Assembly: GCA_014058105.1 (NCBI GenBank)
Contig: JACGCM010002784.1
Location: 1,302,001-1,366,000, forward strand
Length of the DNA stretch: 64,000 nt
Direction of reading: 5' to 3'
Origin: Kingdonia uniflora
Lineage: Eukaryota; Streptophyta; Magnoliopsida; Ranunculales; Circaeasteraceae
The position numbers and the translations under genes were made by a program. This document shows, in pieces, positions 1 to 13,122 of the stretch; the first letter of the stretch is position 1; each line of letters opens with the position of its first letter. The notes under the pieces are model-generated. The model saw only the letters and a program-made list of their open reading frames with translations, was not told the DNA's origin and did no database searches.

Positions 1-1339
1 TACTTGCGTAGAGGCCCGAATGTGACTCTCTACGACCTCTGATGAGGATTTTTTAAAATAGATTGTATTACTGAAGAGTAAATAACAGGGCTCGAGTACA
101 GGGTGGTCGAAGGTAAAATGTGAGAAGCTGGAGGTGATTTTTCTAACCACCTCTTGGTTTCCCCTCTCCTCTATTTATAGAGACATAGGGAACTGAGTCA
201 CCAAGTGTGGGTCAGGATTACATGATTGCACTGCCAGGAATTCTCGGCGAGTTATGGGCGTCGGTCTTGTCGGTACTGTTACTGTTGCATTTATTGGTGA
301 TGGCTCTGATCGGCGCGGTGGTTAGACCTGTCACTGTAGATGCACAGGTCAATCAATGCACTGTCTTATCTGATGAAGTAGTTGTCTGTCTTGTCTTACT
401 TCGACCGTGTGTTAGTGAGGTCGAAGGGTTTCTGTTGTAGAATGTGAATCCGTTCTCGAAGCTTTGTCTGGTGGGCTGGTTGTCTGTCTTGTCACACTTC
501 GACAATATGTAGATATGGTCGAAGAATGTTTGCTGCAATGTATTGATCTGTCCCCGAAGCATTGTCTGGTGTCGAAGGTTCGTCTCTGGGGGATCTCTGG
601 GGAGCCTGTTTCAGGGATTGAGTGGGCTTCTATACATTCGAGTAGGCTATGAAGTGGGCTTCGGCCGTCTGTCGAAGGCTATGACTAGACTACTACAAAA
701 CCAACCTGCAGTGTTTTTCAGAACTCAGAACAACAGTTTTTCATCTCTCTCTCTCTGTTTTTCACGAATTTGCGAATCCGAGTATATTATAGAAGTGCAA
801 AGTAACATAAAGTTCTCTCCTTGCAAGAGGAGAACCTATTACCATAAAATCGTTGTTTTATCCTGGGGGCGACCGTGCAACGTTATACTGTTTGTTGGGT
901 AGTGCGCGGAAACGTCTTAAAGAAAGCGACATTGTCCGCGACTTGGCCCTACACTTGTTTTAGTTTCTATTCTTCTTCCAGGGCTGCTGCCACCTCTCTC
1001 TCTCCGGTCCGATTACAGTATATTTTTTCGGCTTTACGTATTGCTGAAAATGAGGTATCACAGTTTATTATTCCAACAATATTGTAAGAGGAAAACAACC
1101 TATTTAGTTGACGGCAAGAAATTTTGTATTTTCTTATAGCTATATCCCGTGCTAAAATGGCTAGTTGACGGAGAAAACGCAAACTCTGTATTAAACGCTT
1201 GCTACAGCAGGAGTTTTCTCTGCTGTTTCTTTATGGTTACTCTTCCTTCCCAGTTCTCCTAATCTTATAATTATAATTCAAATTATAAATTAGGGTTTAA
1301 TTTGATCTCTTTCTCCAACAAAATTTGGTCTTTTTTCAG
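1..1339. other. left-edge region without a recognisable gene
   Basis: I see no supportable coding exon here. Short open frames occur on both strands but none resembles a known protein. The stretch around 170-180 reads as a TATAAATA-like motif on the minus strand, and a TCGAAGG/TTCGACC-type motif recurs between about 105 and 690. Both suggest repeat or LTR-derived DNA, but no paired LTR, primer-binding site or protein remnant was found, so no family is assigned. Confidence 0.3.
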
Positions 1340-1439
1340 GTATGGATTCATGTTTGGGAGAGAATCTGCTCTCAAGGACCTCGGAACTCTGATCGACGAT
1401 CTTCGTAACAGTAACAGCAGCAACAATGCACCCCCATGA
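1340..1439 (+). CDS. possible orphan terminal exon of an unidentified gene
   Basis: A pyrimidine-rich tract ending in CAG at 1331-1339 looks like a good splice acceptor. It is followed by one split-codon base and an open frame reading YGFMFGRESALKDLG and then an acidic and Asn/Ser-rich tail ending NNAPP, with a TGA stop at 1437-1439. The peptide is about 32 residues and looks like a real protein C-terminus rather than random sequence. No upstream exon could be found in the 1.3 kb to its left, so it may belong to a gene starting outside the window or be a stranded fragment. The family is not recognised. Confidence 0.3.
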
Positions 1440-2756
1440 TGATTCATGAGTTGATCAGGTTCACATTAAACTAATAATCATGTTTGTTATTAGAGTTATT
1501 ATAATGATGTTCTTAGAATTTGTTCCCCCAAGTTATATAACTGTTAGTTAGATTACATTGGGAAGTAGTAGAATTGAGTGTATATGAGAATGGGAGTTTT
1601 TGTGAACTGTGGGGTATTGGTAAGTTATATATGTACAATGGTATTTATTGTAATTCAACGGGCATTCGGTTGGGGATCGTTAGTAGACCGTACAAGAGTA
1701 GGCGTTGAATATGATTGTGTTAGGAGAGGAGAAACTAGGTTGGAGCCAATGGCGGGTAGTCCCTTGGAACTGTTTTGGAAACTAAGTTGAACAGGGTAGA
1801 GAATGGTGTTTGATGAATGGAGGGGAGTAGTTATTTCCTGGGGTTCTTCGAGGTGATAAGTCTCAGGGAGTGTTATGTTCATGTGGGATGGATTGTGTTG
1901 TTGACTTAGGTGTTCTCGATACCAATATGGTGTGAACTTTTAGTATGATACAGAATGGGATTTCACTGGTAGGTTCATACTAGCATAACCTAATTTGACA
2001 ACTTATGAGAGGCTAGATGATATAGAGGTAGGTGGGTGGGAGGGAGGTGATTTGGATGAATTAAGATTCCCGATGGAGAAGATGTGGTGCCACAACCCAA
2101 TATGATAATGGAGCTACATTTCAATGTCATATAATCTTGAAAGTGGGCTTCCTTCCTTCCACGGAATGCACCACATACATCTACAACAAAACCCTTGCTT
2201 TCTACATATGGAGCCTCATTTCGAAGCTCAAGCTCACTTTCTTAGATATAAATACTTGAAGATCCCAGCTTATAATGTCAGTAAAATCCATCAAATCCCC
2301 ACTGAAATCAAGAAAGAAAAAGCTGAGCCTTAGATGAAAAGGAAAAATAAAAGAAGACAACAGTTCAACAATACCTTGAATTGCTTGCAAAGAGTACAGC
2401 GGTCTGTACATCTGTCCTTTCCTATTTTCAACTATACATACAAACAGTGTCCTACGTTATTGAACAGGGAAAGAAAAACAACCTTTGATGAGAAGAAGAA
2501 CTCTGAACTAATCAATTATTATTCTACTAATAAATAACTCAAGAACATCAAACAATAAAAATATCCTATAATGTTTTTGAGAGATCAGATACATCCATCA
2601 ATCGCTTTTGGGGTTTATACAGAATCCAAGTTCTGCAAATTATACTAACTGATACAGTATATATCTATAACAATCCTTTTTTATTATTATTCTTTTTCAT
2701 ACCTAATCTACAATACACTCTAAGTTAGGTTCCATCATCATCATCGCACATCTTCT
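1440..2756. other. intergenic region, including the BAM3 3' flank
   Basis: No gene or mobile element is recognised here. The right end is the 3' untranslated side of the beta-amylase gene (minus strand). Short open frames have no resemblance to known proteins. Confidence 0.5.
2680..2685 (-). terminator. candidate poly(A) signal of the beta-amylase gene
   Basis: The minus strand reads AATAAA about 72 nt downstream of the beta-amylase stop codon, a normal distance for a plant near-upstream element. Only the motif and spacing support this. Confidence 0.45.
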
Positions 2757-5458
<2,702 letters not shown>

Positions 5459-5557
5459 TGTGTGTTGATACAAAGAGGAGATGATGAAGGGATTTTTTCC
5501 AAACGAGGAGATGATGAATCTTTTGTTTATGAGAATGTAGGAGAGGAAATGGGTGGT

Positions 5558-5566
5558 TTATTTATT
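5558..5566 (-). promoter_or_regulatory. possible TATA-like box of the beta-amylase gene
   Basis: An ATAAATAAA stretch on the minus strand lies about 100 nt upstream of the chosen ATG. Position and composition suit a core promoter, but such motifs are common in AT-rich DNA and the transcription start is unknown. Confidence 0.25.
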
Positions 5567-7058
5567 AGAAAGATATTACTTTGGAGGGGTGAGTCATGGG
5601 GCCCCGCTAAAGAAAGAAAAAGAGCAAAAAATCAGAACTTTTCATACGCGCTCAACGGTCACATTATTGTACAATGACTATTATGTTGTACAGTAATCTG
5701 TCTATATTTATCCACCTCAGTCGATCAACTTCGGATTGAGATGGATCGGATTCTGATTCAATTATTTACACATTTTTGCCGACCCGTCGAATAATGTGTG
5801 GCGTCAGTCGTATATCAGGTCTATAGAATTTATACGTATTTGGACTGGATTAAGTTCAAACAAACTTGTTATGATACATAAAATTGGGAAATGATACACT
5901 TCAAGTAGTAGAAGAAACACTACATCCAGTAGAAAGAGAGTTATTAGTTATCACACAGTTTTTTTGTTCCTGAAGTTTTGCTTTACAGTAACAGGTGCAA
6001 ATGCACAGAGTTACATTGCATTCACTTATTGATTACTGATCACTATCTTCCTGCTTGTGTTTTCATGCCTCCAGGTGCAGTGCAATTACTTCCGATATGA
6101 TTGTTTGTACTCAAAATTTTGCGTCCAATGCGATTTGGTTCACAAGCACTAAAGTTGCTTGTATTTTGCAATGCAAGTAAGTGCAAACTGTATGGCGGCT
6201 GGTTTAAGCACTGTAAATGCATGTGCATGCCATTTGTTATTATGTAATTTGTTTGGGTGATACTATTGTTTTTATTTCGCGAGATAAGGAGATTCCAAAG
6301 TAACTTTTTCTCTTGCTAAAATTGTTGGGTGTCACCAGGATTTACATGATTTCTTACGTTGACATATTTATGGAATTTCTATTTACTGAACGTGAATATT
6401 TGCTAAAAAAAATTGTAGACTGAGAAACAGGTTTAACCTTCATGTTTGAAACAAATGTGTGGGAAATAAAAAACCAGTGGGCGCCCTACCCTTGAATTAC
6501 TGTTCAAAAATGATTACAAGACTAATGCAGTATTAAAATTCTAGATCCTTTTTGCATTTTTTGTGGAAGAAGTTTGCCCTAACCTCCAACACTATTCAGG
6601 TGGATCTGAAAAATCAGAGCAAATATTTGATTTCTTTGGTTTTGGTTGACAGAGGATAAGAAACCTAGATATATCTCATAATACAGAGTTTGTGGTTGTT
6701 GCCAATTCCATGTTTGCTTGTTCTCCCTCACAATTTGTCTTTTAGCTTTTTTTATTTTTTCTTTTCTGCGACACATGTCCGCTACGAGTAAGAAAAACAC
6801 GAGAAAGCGCTAATTCAGTTCAACGAGAACTACCCATAGTCACGTAGTATACAAAAGTATATTTATCGATTATTACAGAAACTGGAAAATATAAGAGAGG
6901 TGGCTATTAATGACTTATTCCGATATTTATAAATATCGGACAACTGTGTTAATAAATATCTAGATTTAGACAATTATGACCATGTTATTTTGAAAATATC
7001 TAAGCGCATCTTTAGACTCTAAAAGAAGAGGGAAGTTTATTGTAGTTTTAGACTGTAA

Positions 7059-7138
7059 GAATGAGTTCATGAAAATATGTAGGAAAAACCGTGAAGGAGA
7101 ATGAGTTCACGAAAAAATGTAGGAAAAACCGTGAAGGA
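7059..7138. repeat. two-copy 40-bp tandem repeat
   Basis: Two adjacent 40-bp units (7059-7098 and 7099-7138) share GAATGAGTTCA and TGTAGGAAAAACCGTGAAGG and differ at only a few positions. Confidence 0.85.
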
Positions 7139-7654
7139 AAATTGTAAAATTTATGCAAGTCTGCAACGAACTTCATATTTACTCAAACTTCTCTTTTCTG
7201 AAGCTTTGGGTTTACTTGACACTTTCGAAGCGTGTTTGATTACCAAAACACAGGGAATAGTTTCTCGTTTACTAAGCAGGTAAAACCGTAAAAGGAAAAC
7301 AGCATCTTTGAGCAATTTTTTTTGAAAACGAGTCGGATGAGAAGAGACTCAATACGTGTAACTTATCAAATCGCTTTCGCGTCTAGTTTGGATGATTTAT
7401 TTATTCTGACTGATGACAAACAACATTGGACACTTCCCCGTGGAGATAGTAAACAGTAAAGGTCAAGATCTTAATACCGATATTTAAAAATGTCTGGGGA
7501 ATAGACAGTTATAGTAAACTGAAATTAGTTCAAAAGCTACATCTTTTTAATACAAATATCTAAAAGCACCATCAACATTTTTTCAAGAAAGCATCTGAAT
7601 TCCAAAAGAACCTTCCTTATCAAATTGAAATTCAGTAAACTAGAACGAAACTAG

Positions 7655-7851
7655 TGTAAACTGATTACGCGAATTTTAATTGGGAGAAAAAATTAGGTTT
7701 TTGAGGAACCCTAATTTTACTTTATTAGAACTTTTCTTAAAACAAAATTAACTATTAGAGAAACTAAAAAGAGCCCTTTTTTTATAGAACTAAAGATAGA
7801 GAGGCCAACTACGGTGGAACACGCCGCTCTATCTAGGGATGTGCTACGTCA
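7655..7851 (-). repeat. 3' LTR of the gypsy element
   Basis: This 197-bp copy on the plus strand starts TGTAAACTGA and ends CTACGTCA. It aligns with the copy at 10885-11057, including the shared TTATTAGAACTTTTCTTAAAA segment, and is noticeably diverged from it. Confidence 0.75.
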
Positions 7852-7864
7852 AACCCTCTCTCTG
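7852..7864 (-). other. polypurine tract of the gypsy element
   Basis: The minus strand reads CAGAGAGAGGGTT directly before the 3' LTR, the expected place for plus-strand DNA priming during reverse transcription. Confidence 0.6.
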
Positions 7865-8103
7865 CAAAAGAATTCGACCACGAATTCAACCGGTCGGTGT
7901 AATCGAAAAATAAAGTCGGATCCCTCTACTGAAAGTGTACCTCTGATATCTATGAATCCTCTTAATCAGGCCTGCCCACCCAATGCACCTTGTACATATG
8001 ATAAACACCTCTTTTGGGTGTCTCATTTGTACTCCTCTCTAAGACAGTGTCAATACGGTCAAAAATTCGTGTTGCTGCAGAAGAGGAATCGGTGAAGTAA
8101 TAG

Positions 8104-8330
8104 GCACACGTGATCACCAACAAAAGGAGAAAAGAGACTCACATTAACAACGTGAGATCGTCGCATATGCCTTGGGAGGTCAAGCTCGTAAGCATTCTCC
8201 CCAATACACTGAAAATTATAAAAATGACTTGTTCCCCGAAGGGCTAATTTGGAACCCACGCCGGAACGACGCTCCTTCTCAATATACAGCATAACCAAAT
8301 CGCCTTGCTGAAAATTGACCTGTCGACGAC
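8104..8330 (-). pseudogene. gypsy integrase C-terminal fragment
   Basis: An open frame includes QQGDLVMLYIEKERRSG, then LRGTSHFY, ENAYELDLPRHM and VVNVSLFSPFVGD. This is the pattern of the C-terminal module of Ty3/gypsy integrases that precedes a chromodomain. The catalytic core is absent upstream, so the fragment is not functional. Confidence 0.75.
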
Positions 8331-8485
8331 GTGTATATACTTGTGCCTTATAGGAAGCATGTCTCTGTTAAACGTGTGAGTAAACTTTTATGGATACGCT
8401 GTATTAAAATAGTAAATTTTGCAGCAACAGACGAAACTGGGACCGTCGGGGGTATAAGTGCCAAATCTAAAACTATATCCGGTGA

Positions 8486-9892
8486 TCACCCCTGGACAAT
8501 CATAAATTGAGGCAATCCCGTCGACCTGTTGACAAAAACCATCTGCGACCGTGTTCTTCTATCCCTTGACGTGTTGAGTGTTGAACATATAGTCTTGGAG
8601 AAAGTTGAACTACTTCGCCTATCTATCAGAAGTGACTCGTTGCTGACTGTGCATATGGCGTAACGCATCATGATCTGTGTGAAGAAGAAACTACATGTGT
8701 ACCAAATAGTGCTCCAATGAGTTAGTCAGCGGACAAATGCTAGAAGCTCAATGTCATAAGTACAATAACGCAATTGTGGACCCGATAACTTCTTAGCGAA
8801 ATACACAACTGACTTCCTCCCTTGAGAAAGAACTGCCCCAACAGGCATATGTGTGTACATGGAACAACTGTGTAAAGTCAGGTAGCACTAGAACAGGAGC
8901 TGACGTCAACCTGTTCTTAATCGTTGCAAAAGTCGCAGCTGCCTCTGGCCCTAGACGAATGGGACGTCTCTCATCAAATCAGTCAGTGGTGCCATGATCG
9001 TACTAAAACCCTGAATAAACCTCCTGTAAAAAATAGCTAACCCGTAGAAACTCTGAATCTGCGAAGTCGATGTAAGAGCCGGTCAATCCCTGATAGCTTG
9101 AACCTTGCTGTCGTAAACCCGTATATTGTCAGTTGACACCACAAATTCAAAAAACTGTACTGAGTCAACCATGAAAGAACACTTCTTCAGCTGAATAAAT
9201 AACTTGTTGTCCCGGAGGACTCCAAGAATAGTGGCGATGTGCTCTAAGTGTTCTTCATCTGTCCTGTAGATCAGAATATCATCGGAGTATACAACAACTA
9301 ACTTGTTGATGTACTTGCGTAATGCCTCTGTCATCAACCTCATAAACGTGGGCGGGGAATTAGATAGGCTGAAAGACATGACCATCCACTCGTATAGACC
9401 ATCCTTTGTTTTGAACGTCGTCTTCCACTCATTACCTGGCCTCATACGAATCTGGTGGTACCCACTCCGAAGGTCGAGTTTGGAGAACACTTGGGCTCCG
9501 TGCAAGCTATCAATCATATCATTTAACCGTGAAATCGGGAAACAGTACTTAACCGTTATCTTATTGATAGCTCTACTATCAATACACATCCGCCAACTGT
9601 CATCTTTCTTAGAAGTCAGAAGGGCTGGTACTGCACATGGTGACATGCTCTCTCTAACTAGGCCTTTGCTACATAACTCAGAAACCCGTTTCTGTAACTC
9701 TGCATGTTCTGCAGGTGCCATCCGATAGTGAGGTAAGTTCGGGAGTGGGGACTCCGGAACAAAATCAATAGTATATTGTATATCATGTAGGGGAGGTAAC
9801 GCATTATCCGTGTTTTCCTTACAAACATCACTGAACTCTGCAATAATGGATTGTAAACAAGAAGGAACAGGTGTAGGGGGTGAAGAATACAT
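8486..9892 (-). pseudogene. gypsy reverse transcriptase and RNase H remnant
   Basis: The reverse transcriptase part (9083-9892) is open for 269 codons. It shows LPPLHDIQYTIDFVPES, the MSPCAVPALL block, SRAINKITVKYCFP, the KLDLRSGYHQIRM motif and a catalytic box reading VVVYSDDILIY. The usual residue before the Asp pair in plant gypsy elements is Phe or Ile, so YSDD is unusual. Downstream, the RNase H portion is broken by stops and frameshifts but still shows QSFYGLAIFYRRFI and, near 8600, NTVADGF from the RNase H to integrase linker. It cannot support transposition. Confidence 0.85.
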
Positions 9893-10249
9893 ACTAACAA
9901 TGGCATATGCCGTACCGTGAGATCGAGCATCGACGATGAAACTGGCACGCTCCCATCGTACGGCTGCGACAAGTATCAGAGGAGGTCGACTTTAAGACGA
10001 ATTTTTCATTTCCCCATAGGAAGCTAAATGTATTTGTTTCCCCATCATAACGATTTTTTCTGTCAAGCATCTAAAGTCTCCTAAGTAGGATATGACAAAT
10101 ATTCATATCAACTACCGAAGCGTGGATAGTATCCTCATAAGTGTCACCCATCGTGAATGTCAACACGCACTTGTCTTCGTAATACTCTTCTTGTCCTGGA
10201 GAGAGCCAAGTGAGATCAAACGGTTAAGTACTTAAGAATGTCTTTAACT

Positions 10250-10528
10250 TTAGCTGTGAACGGTGTTGCCGGTGCTGTGGCAGTGGTTGTCGGTCGGAAC
10301 TCGTGGCGGAGATTGCATTGTCGGTGCGGGAGGCACATGTGATGAGTGCGGCAGTTTCTCGGTGTGAGATGGCATTACCTGGTTCAGTGGGTGCGTGGTA
10401 AGATTAGGAGGTAGTGGTGGGGTCAGTTTTCTCTCTTCATTTTGGCCCTCGGGGTTTGTACTTGGCGAACGGTTTGTACTTGGCGAACTGTTGTAGGCTG
10501 TTTCGATGGGGCTCAAATAAGAAGGCAT
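10250..10528 (-). pseudogene. Pro-rich gag-like fragment of the gypsy element
   Basis: A 92-codon open frame rich in Pro, Ser, Thr and Asn lies between the primer-binding site and the pol remnant, where the gag N-terminus should be. No capsid or zinc-knuckle motif is visible, so assignment rests on position and composition. Confidence 0.4.
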
Positions 10529-10866
10529 TAGGGTGGGCTTAGGCTTAGCCTGTAGGTCTTGAACTTGGGTTTAGTGCCCAGCCCTTAAGGATCAAGGGGG
10601 ACCCACAAGTTCGTCTCTCCCACTATCTGTTTTATTACCGACAACTATTTTCGTGGCTTCGATCACAACTTCAGCAACCGGGATTGGCATCGATCCGTGA
10701 CGCTAAGACGCCGGAGAATTCCTTTCTTTCGTGGTGTGAATGGGGTAGACCCTACCGATCTTCATCTTCGTAAGATTGTTTAGAACAACTCAGATTAAGC
10801 GTTCACCATTTCGAAGAACAATTCATATCTCGTATTCATCTCGTCGAATCGAAAGATTAAAATGAC

Positions 10867-10878
10867 ACTCTGATACCA
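10867..10878 (-). other. tRNA-Met-type primer-binding site of the gypsy element
   Basis: The minus strand reads TGGTATCAGAGT six bases inside the 5' LTR. This is the usual plant LTR primer site complementary to initiator tRNA-Met. Confidence 0.75.
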
Positions 10879-10884
10879 CTTTAA

Positions 10885-11057
10885 TGTAAACAGAAACCTA
10901 ATAATCACGAAGAACACTAGTAGGATCCTAATTTTATTTTATTAGAACTTTTCTTAAAATAAAATTAAATACTAGAGAAACTAAGAGCCAATCTTTATAA
11001 AACTAAGGAGAGAGGTCAACTACTAGAACACGCCCTATCTAAGGATGTACTACATCA
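10885..11057 (-). repeat. 5' LTR of the gypsy element
   Basis: This 173-bp copy starts TGTAAACAGA and ends CTACATCA on the plus strand. It is followed by the primer-binding site in the element's own orientation. Confidence 0.75.
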
Positions 11058-11200
11058 AAACAAGCAAACAAATATCTTTGAAAGCTTGACTATGATGTTG
11101 ACATCTCAAAGCCGCGTGGTCACATTACATTTTTGTTCTCGTTTGAACACCCAATAGTCACTGGGAGCGGGAGCATTAAGCAGACACGTTAAATGATATC

Positions 11201-11206
11201 TTTATT
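11201..11206 (-). terminator. candidate poly(A) signal of the VPS13 gene
   Basis: The minus strand reads AATAAA 114 nt after the VPS13 stop codon. The gypsy 5' LTR ends at 11057, so the VPS13 3' untranslated region probably ends just before that insertion. Confidence 0.45.
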
Positions 11207-11319
11207 GATTGATTCTCAAAGAATATTACTTTTTTTTTTCTTTCTTTTTAACAAGTCTCAGTCCGAGGTAGGAGAAAAAAATATATACAAATTGTTAAAG
11301 AGTGCAAAACTGTGTATGT

Positions 11320-13122
11320 TCACTGGGCATCTGATGTTTGGCAAGGTTGTTGATAGTCATCAATAACCCTCATTGGCTTCCAGTCAGATTCCTCTTTTGT
11401 TTCTCGTAATCCTACAAATTGAAGGGCTTCACTTCGGACCTGATAAATATGACAAGCCCATGGATACGAATCTGGTGCACTCCACACCTTTTGTTCTTCA
11501 AAAACAGTCTCCTCGGCAAGACTTGATATCATACAGTATGTGGCATCATATTGGGGCTCAGTAAATCCAGCAACAGCAACACAACCGAGTGAAATGAATC
11601 CCTCTGGAGCACGTGGATACCAAATTGATACAGGAGTTACGTAGTCGTCCAAGCAGTTTCTCCATACCTACACAAAAAAACACAGAACTATGTTGGGACA
11701 ATGCATTTTTTCCGACTTAAATGTGCTTTGACTTATTCAAATTGTGAGATATTGGTCTCTACCAGTAACTAGATATAGCTATATATCTAGCTGATATATA
11801 GTCCCCACTGGATAATCAGAAGATATGATACTTTAGCACTTCTATAATATAATACCGTTTATTCAGAGGACCATAGAAACATCAATCATCTATATCAACA
11901 CTTGACCTTGTGAATTAAGTTGGCCAGAAAAGCTTTTAGTTTTTTTAGCTTTAATAAAGAGTAGATTTCCTTTGAGTGTAATTGATTTGTGAATTTAAAT
12001 CGCACGGTAATTTACACCAATAAAGTTATACGAAGATACCCAGGCACTTACTACGTCACAGTGGATGCCGTTCAACATCCTTTTCTTCAACTATTACCAA
12101 TAGGATCAGCAAGAGAAAAGTAATCATATTTGACAGGTAAAAGGTAATTATAATTCCGAAAGTTGTTTTGACTTATATATTAATAATTCGGAGAAGCTGT
12201 TTAACATATAAGTCAAGGTGATGTCATCAGTTTTGTAGCTTTTTATTGTAGCTTCTTCTAGTTTGTCCAGTATACCACTGTATGAAAGATTTTCTAGTAA
12301 GATGACATATTAATCATCCATCACTTTCTATAAAAAAAAATGATGATAAAAGATTCTTCAAAAAATTATACAGAAATATCAAGGTCAGATTTTGACCAAG
12401 TGAAATTGGGACACTTACCAGGTCATAACCTACAGGGAGAGTAAACTGTCCATTTATATTACGGTAAAGAGCAGCTACGTTTGGAGGATGAGTCCCCACA
12501 CGAGCAATGTCACCGACGGAAATGTACCTGAAGAATGAAGCGAGAGCTATAATTACTCTATAGAAAAGAAAGCATGGGAATTAAAGGCTCACCTAAACTA
12601 GTTTATGTATTAAACTCTCATGGATATACATACGACAAAGGATTCATGTTTACAATTTGTTCCACAATTACGTTTTTTGAAGAGACAACCTTAAAAAGTT
12701 ACTTTTACTAGTATCTTGGAAAGCAATGAGTTGACACTGCAAGTATTATACAGTACACAAAGTATTACCATGTTTTACTGTAGTGGATGTTCTAAATTAC
12801 TAAACCAATTACTGAAAACTGGCAGGAATGTGATCTCAATGTTTGAGCTTTGCGAATATAAACAAGATAGAAAACATTTTAGTTTATGGAACTCAAGGCC
12901 ATGCGGCTACTGACATGCATTAGCTATATAAGCACCCCAAAATGGAAACAAAATTCTTCAAACAAACAATTATTAACCAAATCCGATAAGAACTTTTGAA
13001 TTCATTAACTATCTGGCAGAAGGAAAAAAAAGAAGGATCAACAAAATATTCAATAGGATTATTTCTTACCCATCAGGACAAAGAGGTCTCCAAATGCTAC
13101 ATATTACACCATCTTCTAACAC
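11320..13122 (-). CDS. SHBY: VPS13 exons 30-32, C-terminal Vps62-type modules
   Basis: Exons 13070-13122, 12419-12527 and 11320-11667. Exons 30 and 31 join to give [20 protein letters not shown], and exon 32 gives [20 protein letters not shown] followed by [16 protein letters not shown]. These are two further W-x-P-x-x-P-x-G modules like those in exons 5-8. The stop is at 11320-11322. Ending a plant VPS13 with these modules after the PH-like domain fits the SHRUBBY type. Confidence 0.93.

Larger units (their letters stand above)
5459..7654. other. beta-amylase upstream intergenic region
   Basis: No gene is seen. The right part of this 2.2-kb stretch should contain the promoter of the beta-amylase gene (minus strand). 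Apart from a 40-bp tandem repeat at 7059-7138 there is no recognisable element. Short open frames do not look like proteins. Confidence 0.5.
7655..11057 (-). mobile_element. degraded Ty3/gypsy LTR retrotransposon
   Basis: A 3.4-kb minus-strand element is bounded by two similar short LTRs (7655-7851 and 10885-11057). It has a tRNA-Met-type primer-binding site inside the right LTR, a polypurine tract next to the left LTR, a Pro-rich gag-like frame, a reverse transcriptase and RNase H remnant, and an integrase C-terminal fragment. The integrase core appears deleted, because RNase H runs almost directly into the C-terminal module. It lies between the VPS13 3' end and the beta-amylase promoter region. 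No clear target-site duplication was found, so the exact ends are inferred from TG/CA termini and LTR alignment. Confidence 0.8.
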
